Source: a virus
IMG/VR virus record: IMGVR_UViG_3300038701_003367
Span: 1-39,113 of that record
Reading direction: 5' to 3' (one strand)
Length of the DNA stretch: 39,113 nucleotides
Part shown: positions 12,613-21,985 of the stretch, one piece after another
How the letters are laid out: each line of letters begins with the position of its first letter
Numbering within the stretch: position 1 is the stretch's first letter
Notes under the pieces: model-generated
What the model was told of the DNA's origin: nothing
Seen by the model: the letters and a program-made list of their open reading frames with translations, nothing else
Database searches by the model: none
Made by a program: the position numbers and the translations under genes

Positions 12613-14778
12613 CTATGCACTCCTCTGCGTCACAGGCACCGCCGCCCGCAAGGTTCCACCACTCGTCACTTCCACATAAGGCCGCCACCGGCCATTCTCC
12701 ACATCAAACACCTGAAACGCCGCCGCCGACGCGCCCACGTAATACGCCGCCTTCTTCGTCTGGTCCGTCGGCGTTCCCCACAGTTCGAAGGTCGCCGACT
12801 CCACCGTCCCCGCCGTCAGGTCGATCTTCACCTGCCGATCACCCCCCGCCGCCAGATAGATCTCCGTCGCGCTCACCACGTCCACCGGCTCCGCGCCCGC
12901 CGATCCGCTGATCGTCGTGTTCTTCAGGTCCAATGCATCCGGGATCCAGATCCGCGCCCGGTTCGCACTCGGCCACATCGCCCGCCAGATCAACGTCGAC
13001 CCCACCCAGAATTCCGTCAGCCCCGGTTCCCGGACAAAACGCACGTTATGCGTCACATCCACGATCGTCTCCAGGCTAAAGTCCGCCGCCGTCCGCACAC
13101 GCCCCGCCGCCTTCCCGTGATACACACCCCCACCATGCACCCCTGCCGGTGCCTCCGTGTTCACCGTCGCCTGCAACACCGTCGTGCTCCCGCTTTCCGT
13201 CGTATCCCCCGACCGATACGCCCGCGCGATCACCCGCACATCCGTCCCATACGCATACGGCCCCAGCACATGCTCCACCACAGCATTCGCGCTCAAGCCA
13301 TTCGACACCCCCAGCGCGATGTCCACCGGCGTATCCGTCGCCGGGTCCGGGTCCGTCCCATCCGTCGTCACATACAGGCGCGCATAATCCCCCGGGCTCG
13401 CATCCTTCCCCAGGTCATAGCTCGCCACCAGGTCCACCTCCCCGCCCGCGATATTCGTCAACGTCACATCCAGCAGATCACTCAAGTCCGGCGTCACATC
13501 GTTCCCGCTCGAATCGATCACCACCGTCTGATACCGCGTATTCAGCCCGATCAACCCATGCGCATTCTGGTCCCGGCACGTCACGTTGATCGTCTTCGTC
13601 CCACTTCCAGGAAGCGCCACCGACACATTCACCGGATACGACGCCCCACTCCCGTCCGGCGTACCATCCCAATCCGGCACCGCGTCCTCGCCCACATGCA
13701 CCCGGTGCACCGCCAGCGCCGTCTCCGCCACCGGATGCTCCCAGCGATACTCATCCCAATACGTCGTCCCGTCATAATCCCACGACCACCGCAACACGTA
13801 CTCGAGTCCCGTCGTCCCCGACACGATGTCCACCGGGAACTCCAGCGTCACCCACACACCACAATTCCCCATGGCCCCGACAGTCCCCCCACTCGCACCC
13901 GTCCCCGCCGTGATACCCGACGTCGGCACCACCCCCGAAGGCACACCAGACCACAGCCCAGACACGATCTCCGTGCCCGAAGCCGCCTGTATCGTGCCCT
14001 CCGCGTCCGCCGCCTCCGTCGCCACCCGCATCCCCGGCACCGGATAAATCACATCATCACTCGCCCCCGCCGCCGCCGTACTCCCCAGCAATGCCCGCCC
14101 CGCCGCGGGCACCGTCAACGTCGTCGCCGTCCGGCTCGTATAGAACACAATCTCCCGCAGCGTCCCCCCGCTCGTCTCGATACGACACCACCCCTGCGCA
14201 GGCCAGCCCAGCGCATCCAGATCCCCCGTCGTCACGACAGACCCCGCGCCCGACGCCGACAGCTGCCCGCCATCGCTCACGCCACTATCGCCCAAGGTCC
14301 CCACATAAACCTTCAGGTTCTCCACAGACAACAGGCTATGGTTATGCAGGATGAACTGCCGAAACAGCGTGAACCCAGACGCCCGCCCCGATTCCGGCAC
14401 CGTCACCGCCCGCGACGGCTGCGTATCCACCGTCATAAACCCGCCCATATTCTCCGAATTAATCCGCGTCACCCGCACCCACGTCCCGTCCGTGTCCCCC
14501 TCGAGCACCTTCGTCTCCCCCGCCGCCACCGCAACACCCGCGCCATACACCGAATCCCCCGGCGCCCGATACGCCAACGTATCCGCATCCGTCGCCTGAA
14601 TAATCCCCTGCCCAATAGCCGTCCGCCCCGCCACCTGCTCCACGATCACATTCGGGATGTCCTGGAAGAACAACGCCGGCCGCCGCACCACCGCCTCCGC
14701 ATGCCGAAGCCCATCAGACGCATCACTCCCCGTCCAATACAACCCCACCGCATCCGCACCCACAAATCCATCCGCCAT
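12613..14778 (-). CDS. Large virion/tail protein, 721 aa
   Basis: A Gly/Thr/Val-rich, beta-dominated protein with no cysteine clusters, signal peptide or membrane helix. The N-terminal 130 residues are conserved-looking (VGLYWTGSDASDGLRHAEAV, VTRINSENMGGFMTVDTQ). The middle (FPVDIVSGTTGLEYVLRWSW, VSVALPGSGTKTINV) resembles immunoglobulin or fibronectin-type sandwich domains. The C-terminal part contains LWGTPTDQTKKAAYYVGASA. The family is not recognised. Position next to the tail-fibre genes suggests a baseplate or receptor-binding component. The gap upstream is filled with repeat modules ending TAACTGGATGATGGGGTTG before the ATG. Confidence 0.65.
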   Translation of the reverse strand: MADGFVGADAVGLYWTGSDASDGLRHAEAVVRRPALFFQDIPNVIVEQVAGRTAIGQGIIQATDADTLAYRAPGDSVYGAGVAVAAGETKVLEGDTDGTWVRVTRINSENMGGFMTVDTQPSRAVTVPESGRASGFTLFRQFILHNHSLLSVENLKVYVGTLGDSGVSDGGQLSASGAGSVVTTGDLDALGWPAQGWCRIETSGGTLREIVFYTSRTATTLTVPAAGRALLGSTAAAGASDDVIYPVPGMRVATEAADAEGTIQAASGTEIVSGLWSGVPSGVVPTSGITAGTGASGGTVGAMGNCGVWVTLEFPVDIVSGTTGLEYVLRWSWDYDGTTYWDEYRWEHPVAETALAVHRVHVGEDAVPDWDGTPDGSGASYPVNVSVALPGSGTKTINVTCRDQNAHGLIGLNTRYQTVVIDSSGNDVTPDLSDLLDVTLTNIAGGEVDLVASYDLGKDASPGDYARLYVTTDGTDPDPATDTPVDIALGVSNGLSANAVVEHVLGPYAYGTDVRVIARAYRSGDTTESGSTTVLQATVNTEAPAGVHGGGVYHGKAAGRVRTAADFSLETIVDVTHNVRFVREPGLTEFWVGSTLIWRAMWPSANRARIWIPDALDLKNTTISGSAGAEPVDVVSATEIYLAAGGDRQVKIDLTAGTVESATFELWGTPTDQTKKAAYYVGASAAAFQVFDVENGRWRPYVEVTSGGTLRAAVPVTQRSA

Positions 14779-14807
14779 CAGTTCAACCCCATCATCCAGT
14801 TACCAAG

Positions 14808-15108
14808 GTTCAAGAATGCAAAGCATTCGCGAACCCCGCGCAAAGCGCGCCACAATCACCCTCACAAGGCACAAGAATGCAAAGCATTCGCGGGACCCGC
14901 GCGCAGCGCGCCATCCAGTCATCCCGTTATCCTGTCCAACCCCACAATGAGCAAGGCCGCCAAAGGCGGACGCGCTAACCGCGCGCAGCGCGCCCTCTGT
15001 TCCCTCTGCGCCCTCTGTGGCCAACCACCAGGAGCAAGGCGACCGCAGGTCGACGCGCGCCCCGCGCCCCGCGCGCTTCGTGCCCCTTCGTGCACTTCGT
15101 GGTCCAAT
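14808..15108 (+). repeat. Composite intergenic module cluster
   Basis: Fills the 333-base gap between two tail genes: two GAATGC-AAA-GCATTC hairpins, ATCC iteron, GCCGCC-AAA-GGCGG, CCCTCTG iteron, GCGACC-GCA-GGTCG, CTTCGTG iteron. No gene seen in the gap. Confidence 0.85.
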
Positions 15109-15111
15109 CCC

Positions 15112-15648
15112 CTACACCGCATCCACCACCACCTGTCCCCCAGCCTTATCCCACGCCACCGTCACCGCAGGCGCCTCCGGATTCCGCATCACCGTAAACG
15201 TAAACTCCTGCGCGTCGCCCTCATAATCACGCGCATCGATCGGCGTCACCCGATACTGCGCCGCCGTCCCATCCCCCAGCACCGTCGTCCGGAACTGGAT
15301 ATACCCCGACCCATCATTCCGCACCGGCGATCCCGACGCCTCCGCCCACGCGCTCCCCGTGTAATACTCCACCTTCCAATGTTCAACATCCGACCGCCCC
15401 CGCCACTGCAGGATTCCATACGCCGGATTCGCCACCGTCGCCGCCGTCCCCGTCGAATCCGCGTCCCGCACCTCAATGATCGGCGGTTCCGTCTCCCCAT
15501 CATGCTCCAGGGTAATCTCCGTCAGCTCCGTCTGCTGCAACAGGAACTCCCCATCCGCGCCATACACATCAAACGGCGCCGTCCCGCTCCAGCTATACCG
15601 ATGCCCAAAGCCACCCACCGCCTCCACCGCTGTAATTGCCACCGCCAT
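15112..15648 (-). CDS. Putative tail protein with fibronectin-like beta fold
   Basis: 178 residues from ATG 15648, overlapping the upstream methyltransferase TGA (TGATG). Regular beta strands (YSWSGTAPFDVYGADGEFLL, WKVEYYTGSAW, QYRVTPIDARDYEGDAQEFT) suggest a fibronectin type III or immunoglobulin-like virion domain. No exact family. It ends TAG directly against GGGATTGGACCACGAAG, a module boundary. Confidence 0.55.
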   Translation of the reverse strand: MAVAITAVEAVGGFGHRYSWSGTAPFDVYGADGEFLLQQTELTEITLEHDGETEPPIIEVRDADSTGTAATVANPAYGILQWRGRSDVEHWKVEYYTGSAWAEASGSPVRNDGSGYIQFRTTVLGDGTAAQYRVTPIDARDYEGDAQEFTFTVMRNPEAPAVTVAWDKAGGQVVVDAV

Positions 15649-16709
15649 CAGAACAACCTCCCCTGCGCCACGTCCGCCTTCAGGCGCGCCAATGCACCGG
15701 AATGATTCTTCGAACACATCTCCACACCAACGAATTGCCGTCCGGTCTCATGGCATGCCACCGCCATACTCCCACCACCCGCAAAGGGATCAAACACAAT
15801 CGCATCCTCCCGCGTACTCACTTCCAGAATGTGCCGCAGCAATGCCTGCGGCTTCTCACACGGATGCTTGCCCGGATACGATTGCACCGGCTCAAAGTCC
15901 CACACATCGGACCATTGCTTCGACGCGCTCACAGCGAAAGGCCGCCGCAGGTCCTCGTACTCCCGCCGCAGGTCCTCGTACTCCCGCCGCAGGTACGCGC
16001 CGCGATCAACACCGTGGCGATTCGCGTAGTCCTGCAACTTCGCATAGTTCTCCTCAGTCGGCAATGCCCATTGGGATCGGCTCATATAGTGCGACGCCAT
16101 CTGCGTCCCCGTGGCCTTCGTGACATCCTTCGCGACTAACCCCGCGCGCGCCCACTCATCCGCCAGGTACTTCCGCAAGGGCTCAAAAACGAACCCCCGT
16201 AGTTCATCGCACTTCGCCACATACCCCGCCTCACCCTTCGCAATATTGTCCGCACCATAATGCTCCGCGAAGATCACCCGCTCCGATGCGGGGAAAAAAT
16301 TGCGCAGTGCTTCCTTCTCCACATGGTTCCCCCGCGTCGCCAACTTTCCACCCACGGCACCCTTCCGCCACACGATAGGACTCAACACGTTAAACCAGGA
16401 CCGGATCACCACCTCGACCCGTGCCGCCATCGACACACTTGCGAAAAAGTAGAGTGATCCATTCGGCCTTAGAATGCGCTGAAACTCCACGCACAGATCA
16501 CCCACCCATGCGAGAAACGCCGCCGGATCGTCCCATTGCCGGTCCCAGGGCTCATCGACCACCCGGAAGTACGGCGGATCCGTCACAATCGCATCCACGC
16601 TATTCGATTCCATACCTGCCATCACATCCCGACAATCACCCAACCACAGCGCATGGCGGCCTACATCAAACCGCACCGGCGCCGTCATCTCCACCGCCAC
16701 CGCCATCAC
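15648..16709 (-). CDS. Site-specific DNA methyltransferase (adenine-N6 or cytosine-N4, beta class)
   Basis: 353 residues. The catalytic motif DPPY is at residues 44-47 (motif IV) and precedes the AdoMet-binding motif DPFAGGGSMAVA near the C-terminus (motif I), the beta-class order. LWLGDCRDVM at 21-30 is the usual motif before DPPY. Residues of about 262-278 contain a tandem heptapeptide repeat, LRREYEDLRREYEDLRR, encoded by a 21-nt direct repeat, which I have seen as a feature of related phage methylases. It is expected to modify phage DNA against host restriction. It is unusual to find it embedded between tail genes. Confidence 0.85.
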   Translation of the reverse strand: MMAVAVEMTAPVRFDVGRHALWLGDCRDVMAGMESNSVDAIVTDPPYFRVVDEPWDRQWDDPAAFLAWVGDLCVEFQRILRPNGSLYFFASVSMAARVEVVIRSWFNVLSPIVWRKGAVGGKLATRGNHVEKEALRNFFPASERVIFAEHYGADNIAKGEAGYVAKCDELRGFVFEPLRKYLADEWARAGLVAKDVTKATGTQMASHYMSRSQWALPTEENYAKLQDYANRHGVDRGAYLRREYEDLRREYEDLRRPFAVSASKQWSDVWDFEPVQSYPGKHPCEKPQALLRHILEVSTREDAIVFDPFAGGGSMAVACHETGRQFVGVEMCSKNHSGALARLKADVAQGRLF

Positions 16710-19429
16710 TTCACCTCCAACAATTGCGCCGCGCCATACGCATTCAGAATGTAGATCTCGCCCATATCGATGTCATAGGTATGCGTCGCCGTGTACCGCT
16801 CCCCAATCGTCCACGTATGCGTCGCCGTCCCCGCCTCCACAGGCCGCCACAGATGCCCATACGCCCCCGCGCCCCCCGGCTGATTCGACGCCGCCGCCAC
16901 ATGATCATCCACACACCGGTACAACCGCCCATCCGCGCCGGTCACCAGGTTGTCCTCCGTCAGCGATTGCGCCGACCGCGCCCAGGTATACCGGTCCTCC
17001 CAATCCCCGTCCGGCCCGAACGGATACTCGTTCCAGAAGGTCCGGTACCGCTCGATCGAAAGGTAATACAGGTTCGTGTCCGTGTCCCCATCCACCCAGT
17101 CCACCGGGTCCCGGCTCGTCCGCTTCACGAAGAACCCCGTCAGCAGGTCCTTCATCCGCTCCCGAAGGTCCAGGATCAACTGCCCGCTCAGGTCCGCCCC
17201 GTGCGTCAGCAGCAGGTTATACCGCTCGTCCTCGGTGTAATCGCTCATCACCCCCACATCCACCGGCGCATCATTCACATAGACGTTCCACGGCCCCTCC
17301 GGCATGTTCTCATACCGCTGGATCCGGTCGTTCCCCGTATCCGCGAAGTAATAGATCCCCACGCTGTCAATCGCAGCGCCCCAGGGCGTATCAAAGCCCC
17401 GCGCACCGGTGCCAGACCCACCCGTCAGCCGCCCGTCCGCTTCGAAGTTATAGATGAAGAACGACGCATCCGCAGGTGTATAGTCAATCGTCCCCAGCCC
17501 GACCCGATTGTTGTCGCGATACGTCCACACCGCCAGCCCGTCCCCGTTCACCGCGATGCTCCGCGCCGTCAACGGTAGCTGCCCCTGATAGTCCCCGCTC
17601 GCGTTGTACACCTCCACGCGCCCCAGGCTCCCGATGTCGCACACCAGCAACCGGTCCACGTTCGTGTCCCACCACAGGCTCTCCGGCGTCTGCAGCACCC
17701 CCGTCCCCTTCGTCCCCTTCGAATTGAACTGCGACACGTAGGTCCCTGTCGCGCTGAATTTCTGGATGCGCGCGTTCCCCGTGTCCGCCACGTACACGTT
17801 CCCGCTCTCGTCCACCGCCACCCCACGCGGCCCGCTGAATTGCCCGTTCCCGCTCCCCGTGCTTCCCCACTTCCCCTGGTACACGCCCGCGCTGTTAAAG
17901 TACTGGATCCGGTCGTTCCCCGTGTCCGCTACGTACAGATACCCGTTACTCGCACGAATCGCGATCTGATACGCCCCGTCCAGTTGCCCGTTCCCGCTCC
18001 CAAAGCTCCCGAATTCACTGTCAAACACGCCCGCCGTGTCATACTTCGCGATCCGGTTCCCGTCCCGGTCCACCACCCACACATCGTCCGCGCTCGTTAT
18101 CGCGATCCCCGTCGGCGATTGCAGCGCCGTCCCGCCAAACCCGAAGCCCTGATTCGTAAAGTCATAGTCCAGGTCACTGTCCCAACGCTGCACCCGCGCC
18201 CGCGTCGTGCCCGAAGGCGCCTCGTCCAGCTGTTCCCCCGTGTACAGGTTCGCGCTGCTGTCCATCGCCATCGCCTGCACCGCGTCCAGCGCGCCCGCAT
18301 CACTCCCGGCTGTCCCCAGCGTCCGCGCCCACACCCCCGCCGTCGTAAACTGCTGCACCCGACGCCCGCCAGCGTAATTCAACGCCGTCACCCCATCCAC
18401 CACACTCAGGAAGCCCCCCGCTTCCACGATCTGACTCCGCGCCGACTGCAGGATCGTCCCATCCCCGGACCCATCGTCATTAAAGTCCGCCGGACCCCCA
18501 TACTGGTCCTGATACACGAAGCTGCTGTTGTACTCCGTGATCCAGAATTCGTTTCGGAACACGCCCCCATTGACGGACGCAATCTTCTTCTGCTCAATCA
18601 GAAACAGATCGCCCGAGCTCGTCACGCAACCGTGGATCACATCCCCCACCTCAGACCGCACTGTGTCCGTCGGCACCCCCAGATCGGTCAACATCTCCGC
18701 CGTCACGATACCGGAAGCAATCAGCACCTGGTCAAACACCCCCGCGTTCGTGTACCGGCTCACCCCCTGCTCATGGAAGATCAACACCCGATCACTCGCA
18801 TCGATCTCCAGGTCCGGCGTCGTGCTAATCACATCGGATCGGTTGATCGGATTCCCGCCAAACGAGTCCGAGTAATGCGCCACACTGCCCCGCAGCCACG
18901 CCCCCGTCGCCGTCAGTTGCCCATACTGCAGATAGTCCTCGATCCCCGGCTGATGCTTCTTCACAAAGGTCGACACCGTGTCATACGGCCCCAGGTACGC
19001 CCCGAAATTCAGCAGCAAACTCCCGCTGCTGTCATACTTCTTCCCGATATATGGGTTGTAGGTAAACGCCGACGTGAAGCTCGACTTCGTGATCCACATG
19101 TTCCCACTGCTGTCCACCGCCAACCGCTCCGCGTCCGCATCCAGCGTATACGTCGCCTGATACGCCCCGCTCGCGTTGTACTTATACACCTTCCGATCAC
19201 CCGATCCCGCCGCCGTCGCCAACACATACAGGTTGTCACTCGAATCCGTCGCCACATCCCAGACCCGCGTAAACGCCACCCCACCGCCCGTCCCGCCAAA
19301 GGCCCCCACCTCCAGCAACAACGTCCGCTCCCGGAAATTCACCACCTCCATCAAATCCGTGATGTCCTTCCCATACCGCGGCTCCCCGCCAAACGGAAAA
19401 TGATACGCCGCTTTCTCCTCCACCCCCAT
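16706..19429 (-). CDS. NHL-repeat beta-propeller tail protein
   Basis: 907 residues. Several NHL blades are visible from residues of about 75 to 690, each with the pattern VxVDxxGNVYVADTGNxRI, for example YLYVADTGNDRIQ, VYVADTGNARIQ and YYFADTGNDRIQ, plus degenerate blades (LYVLATAAGSGDRKVYKY, MWITKS, VWVVDRDGNRI). The N-terminal 45 residues (PFGGEPRYGKDITDLMEVVN) and a C-terminal non-repeat domain (ERYRTFWNEYPFGPDGDWED, DHVAAASNQPGG) flank the propeller. Family knowledge: NHL propellers bind protein or glycan partners. In a phage tail this suggests a receptor-binding or baseplate protein, which is inference. It overlaps neighbours by one to four bases. Confidence 0.85.
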   Translation of the reverse strand: MGVEEKAAYHFPFGGEPRYGKDITDLMEVVNFRERTLLLEVGAFGGTGGGVAFTRVWDVATDSSDNLYVLATAAGSGDRKVYKYNASGAYQATYTLDADAERLAVDSSGNMWITKSSFTSAFTYNPYIGKKYDSSGSLLLNFGAYLGPYDTVSTFVKKHQPGIEDYLQYGQLTATGAWLRGSVAHYSDSFGGNPINRSDVISTTPDLEIDASDRVLIFHEQGVSRYTNAGVFDQVLIASGIVTAEMLTDLGVPTDTVRSEVGDVIHGCVTSSGDLFLIEQKKIASVNGGVFRNEFWITEYNSSFVYQDQYGGPADFNDDGSGDGTILQSARSQIVEAGGFLSVVDGVTALNYAGGRRVQQFTTAGVWARTLGTAGSDAGALDAVQAMAMDSSANLYTGEQLDEAPSGTTRARVQRWDSDLDYDFTNQGFGFGGTALQSPTGIAITSADDVWVVDRDGNRIAKYDTAGVFDSEFGSFGSGNGQLDGAYQIAIRASNGYLYVADTGNDRIQYFNSAGVYQGKWGSTGSGNGQFSGPRGVAVDESGNVYVADTGNARIQKFSATGTYVSQFNSKGTKGTGVLQTPESLWWDTNVDRLLVCDIGSLGRVEVYNASGDYQGQLPLTARSIAVNGDGLAVWTYRDNNRVGLGTIDYTPADASFFIYNFEADGRLTGGSGTGARGFDTPWGAAIDSVGIYYFADTGNDRIQRYENMPEGPWNVYVNDAPVDVGVMSDYTEDERYNLLLTHGADLSGQLILDLRERMKDLLTGFFVKRTSRDPVDWVDGDTDTNLYYLSIERYRTFWNEYPFGPDGDWEDRYTWARSAQSLTEDNLVTGADGRLYRCVDDHVAAASNQPGGAGAYGHLWRPVEAGTATHTWTIGERYTATHTYDIDMGEIYILNAYGAAQLLEVK

Positions 19430-19662
19430 CAGCTGCTATCCCCACTCCACGGCACCCAACGCTGCCCACTCGACTTCCGCACAATCGCATCATCCGTCCG
19501 CGTAATCACGATCCGGTCCCCCGTCCGCCGCACCTCAATCCCCGGCCCCGCCACAATCGAATCCACGATCCGCCGCTGCAACTCATTAAACAAATCCGCC
19601 GAAACCCCATCCCCCGACCGAACCGGCGCAAACCCACCCTGCCCATGATTACCACCACCCAT
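19429..19662 (-). CDS. Small virion-associated protein, 77 aa
   Basis: Starts MGGGNHGQGGFAPVRSGDGV and continues LFNELQRRIVDSIVAGPGIE, then VRRTGDRIVI. I know this as a pattern in short tail or fibre-associated phage proteins (a helix followed by a G-I-x-V-R-R-x-G-D-R-I-V-I beta hairpin). The start overlaps the stop of the 22-codon gene upstream. Its stop overlaps the start of the NHL protein, so the two are probably made together. Confidence 0.55.
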   Translation of the reverse strand: MGGGNHGQGGFAPVRSGDGVSADLFNELQRRIVDSIVAGPGIEVRRTGDRIVITRTDDAIVRKSSGQRWVPWSGDSS

Positions 19663-19730
19663 CACTCAACTCCTCGAACGCCATGTAATTCAAGTATCGC
19701 CTTGCCCCATTCCTCAAGCTGCTCACTCAT
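19662..19730 (-). CDS. Tiny coupled gene, 22 aa
   Basis: MSEQLEEWGKAILELHGVRG plus two residues. It starts directly after a GGGATGACAGGATG repeat end and finishes with TGATG overlapping the next gene. A short acidic amphipathic helix is predicted. It could be a leader peptide that recruits ribosomes after the repeat cluster 19731-20018. Confidence 0.3.
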   Translation of the reverse strand: MSEQLEEWGKAILELHGVRGVE

Positions 19731-20018
19731 CCTGTCATCCCGTTATCCTGTCCAATTCCACCAGGAGCAAGGCGACCGCAGGTCGACGCGCGCCCCGCGC
19801 GCAGCGCGCCCTCTGTTCCCTCTGCGCCCTCTGTGGCCAACCCACCAAGAGCAAGGCCGCCAAAGGCGGACGCGCTACCCGCGCGCAGCGCGCCCTCTGT
19901 TCCCTCTGCGCCCTCTGTGGCTAACCCATCAGGAGCAAGGCGACCGCAGGTCGACGCGCGCACCGCGCAAAGCGCGCCACCCTTCCCCCCTTCGTGCCCT
20001 TCGTGCCCTTCGTGGTTA
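19731..20018 (+). repeat. Composite intergenic module cluster
   Basis: ATCC iteron, then three hairpin units (GCGACC type, GCCGCC type, GCGACC type) alternating with two CCCTCTG iterons, ending with a CTTCGTG iteron touching the tape measure stop codon. Confidence 0.85.
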
Positions 20019-21785
20019 AGCAAACCGCGCCGTAGCCCCCTGATTCTTGATCTGCTGCAAAATATCCACCACCCGCGCGATCTGCGGGTCCCACACCTGC
20101 ACCTGGCCCCCAGCCCCCGCACCAGCACCACGGCCACCACCGCCACCCCCAGCGATACGCCCCATCGTCTGCGCCCCCGTCAACGCTTCCACCGCCTTCC
20201 GCCCCAACGCCCCGCGCGTATCAAACACCGCATTCCCCGGCAACCGCCCGATATGCGGCACATTCATCCGACGCACACCATCCGCCCCAGTCGTCTCATC
20301 CGAAGCACCCCCCGGCACAATCCCACGAAACGCCGTCCGCGCCGCACTCCCCACCCCCGCCGTATTCAACGCCGCACGAAGCTCCCGCACCCGGTCCACC
20401 AACCGCTGCAACCGGTTCCCCGCATGACTCGCCGCCTTCTGATACGTATCCAGCCCGATCACCCCATTCGACAACATCTCATTCAACAGGCTCATCTGCT
20501 CAATGAACCCCTGCTGCGGCGTCTTGATCTCCGCCAGAATCGGCTCCTTCAACTTCTCCAATTCCGCCAACCGCTTCGCACGCTCCTCCAACGCAATCGC
20601 GCCCGGGTCCACACCAGCGCCAGCATCCCCCGCCCTGATCTTCGCCGCCGCGTCCGCCGTTTTCTCCGCGTTCTTCACAAACTCGCTCAGCTTCTGCTGA
20701 CTCTCCCGCCCCGCGATCTTCCGCGTCTTTCTGGCCACGTTGTCCAGCGACCCCTCCACCCCCTTGTAGATCTCCTCCAGCGCCTTCCCCACCATCGCCG
20801 TGCTCTCGAACTCCTTCCCCGTAATCGCCTCCACGCCCTTCTGAAGCCCCTGACGAATCACCAGCGGGATCGCCGCCGCGCTCTTCCCCAGGCTCGCCAG
20901 AAAACTGCCCCCAAGGCTCACCCGGTCCAGCACATCCGCCAACGCCATCGCCTTCTCCTGCAGGGAGTCCAACACACGCCCCACGCGCGTCCCCATGTCC
21001 TCCCCATTCACCGCCGCAGACACAAACTTGTCCGACAACGCCGTCACCAACGGCGCCACATCAATCGCGATCTGCGTCTTCACCCCTTCCCACGCCGCCG
21101 ACATCTTCGTGATCGCGTCGTTCGCCATCTCGATCTTCGCCGCGTCCACACGGTCAAAGGTGATCCCCAGCCGATCCGCCTCGTTCCCCAGCCGTTCAAT
21201 CCCCTCACGCCCCAGCGCCAGTGTGTTCACCAGGTCCACGCCCTCACTATCGAACAACTTGAACGCCAGCCGCACCCGCTGACTCTGGTCCTGCACCCGG
21301 TCCATCGCGTCCGCAATCGCCAGAAACTGATCCTCCGCCTTCAACTTCGCCAACGCCTGCGCGTCCACGCCCAGTTCCTTCAGCGCACCCTGCGCCTCAC
21401 CCGTCCCCTCCGCCGCTTCCGCGATACGCCGCACCATCCGCTGCAGCGCCATGTTCGTCTTCTCAATCTGCACCCCCGTCAGCTTCCCCGCGAACTGCAA
21501 CCGCCCCAACCCCTCCGTCGTCGCCCCGATCTTGTCCGCCGTCTTCGTCGTCTTGTCCATCTTCTCCATCTGCTCCGACACCGCCCCCATCCCACGCGCC
21601 AACGTAAACGCCCCCAACGCCGCGCCCCCCAACGAAAGCATCCGACGATTCAACACCCCCACCGCCCGACTCGTCAGGTTCGCCTGCCCCCGAAACTTCG
21701 CCAACCGCGACCCACTCGAACGCATCCCACGGTTAAACCGCCCCGTCCGCGCCACCAAATCAACCGTCAAATCAACCTTAGCCAT
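20016..21785 (-). CDS. Tail tape measure protein
   Basis: 589 residues. It shows the typical opening of tape measures of siphoviruses (VDLTVDLVARTGRFNRGMRS, then RRMLSLGGAALGAFTLARGM) with a following Lys/Thr-rich block (MDKTTKTADKIGATTEGLGR). There are long helical and coiled-coil regions and a Gly-rich C-terminal part (GRIAGGGGGGRGAGAGAGG). It sets tail length and is ejected with DNA. At roughly 1.5 angstrom per residue it predicts a tail of about 90 nm, which is short. Its stop TAA touches CCACGAAGGG of the next module directly. Confidence 0.85.
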   Translation of the reverse strand: MAKVDLTVDLVARTGRFNRGMRSSGSRLAKFRGQANLTSRAVGVLNRRMLSLGGAALGAFTLARGMGAVSEQMEKMDKTTKTADKIGATTEGLGRLQFAGKLTGVQIEKTNMALQRMVRRIAEAAEGTGEAQGALKELGVDAQALAKLKAEDQFLAIADAMDRVQDQSQRVRLAFKLFDSEGVDLVNTLALGREGIERLGNEADRLGITFDRVDAAKIEMANDAITKMSAAWEGVKTQIAIDVAPLVTALSDKFVSAAVNGEDMGTRVGRVLDSLQEKAMALADVLDRVSLGGSFLASLGKSAAAIPLVIRQGLQKGVEAITGKEFESTAMVGKALEEIYKGVEGSLDNVARKTRKIAGRESQQKLSEFVKNAEKTADAAAKIRAGDAGAGVDPGAIALEERAKRLAELEKLKEPILAEIKTPQQGFIEQMSLLNEMLSNGVIGLDTYQKAASHAGNRLQRLVDRVRELRAALNTAGVGSAARTAFRGIVPGGASDETTGADGVRRMNVPHIGRLPGNAVFDTRGALGRKAVEALTGAQTMGRIAGGGGGGRGAGAGAGGQVQVWDPQIARVVDILQQIKNQGATARFA

Positions 21786-21787
21786 CA

Positions 21788-21978
21788 GCCCAATCCCATC
21801 ATCCAGTTATCCTGTCCAGTTCCAAAGAGCAAGGCGACCGCAGGTCGACGCGCTAACCGCGCACCGCGCGCCCTCTGTTCCCTCTGCGCCCTCTGTGGCT
21901 AACCCACAAAGAGCAAGGCGACCGCAGGTCGACGCGCGACCCGCGCTTCGTGTCCCTTCGTGCCCTTCGTGGTCCAAA
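21788..21978 (+). repeat. Composite intergenic module cluster
   Basis: ATCC iteron just before the tape measure start, hairpin GCGACC-GCA-GGTCG, CCCTCTG iteron, a second GCGACC hairpin, CTTCGTG iteron. Confidence 0.85.
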
Positions 21979-21985
21979 ATCCCCA

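Noticed and set aside
13048-15705. Plus-strand open frame of 885 codons, Arg/Pro/His rich
   Set aside because: It is antisense to real tail genes with good codon composition; the extreme Arg/Pro/His content is the shadow of G/C-ended codons on the other strand.
17840-19648. Plus-strand open frame of 602 codons
   Set aside because: Shadow of the NHL-repeat gene; no protein-like motifs, no start signal.
19833-21902. Plus-strand open frame of 689 codons
   Set aside because: Shadow of the tape measure gene extended through stop-free repeat modules at both ends.
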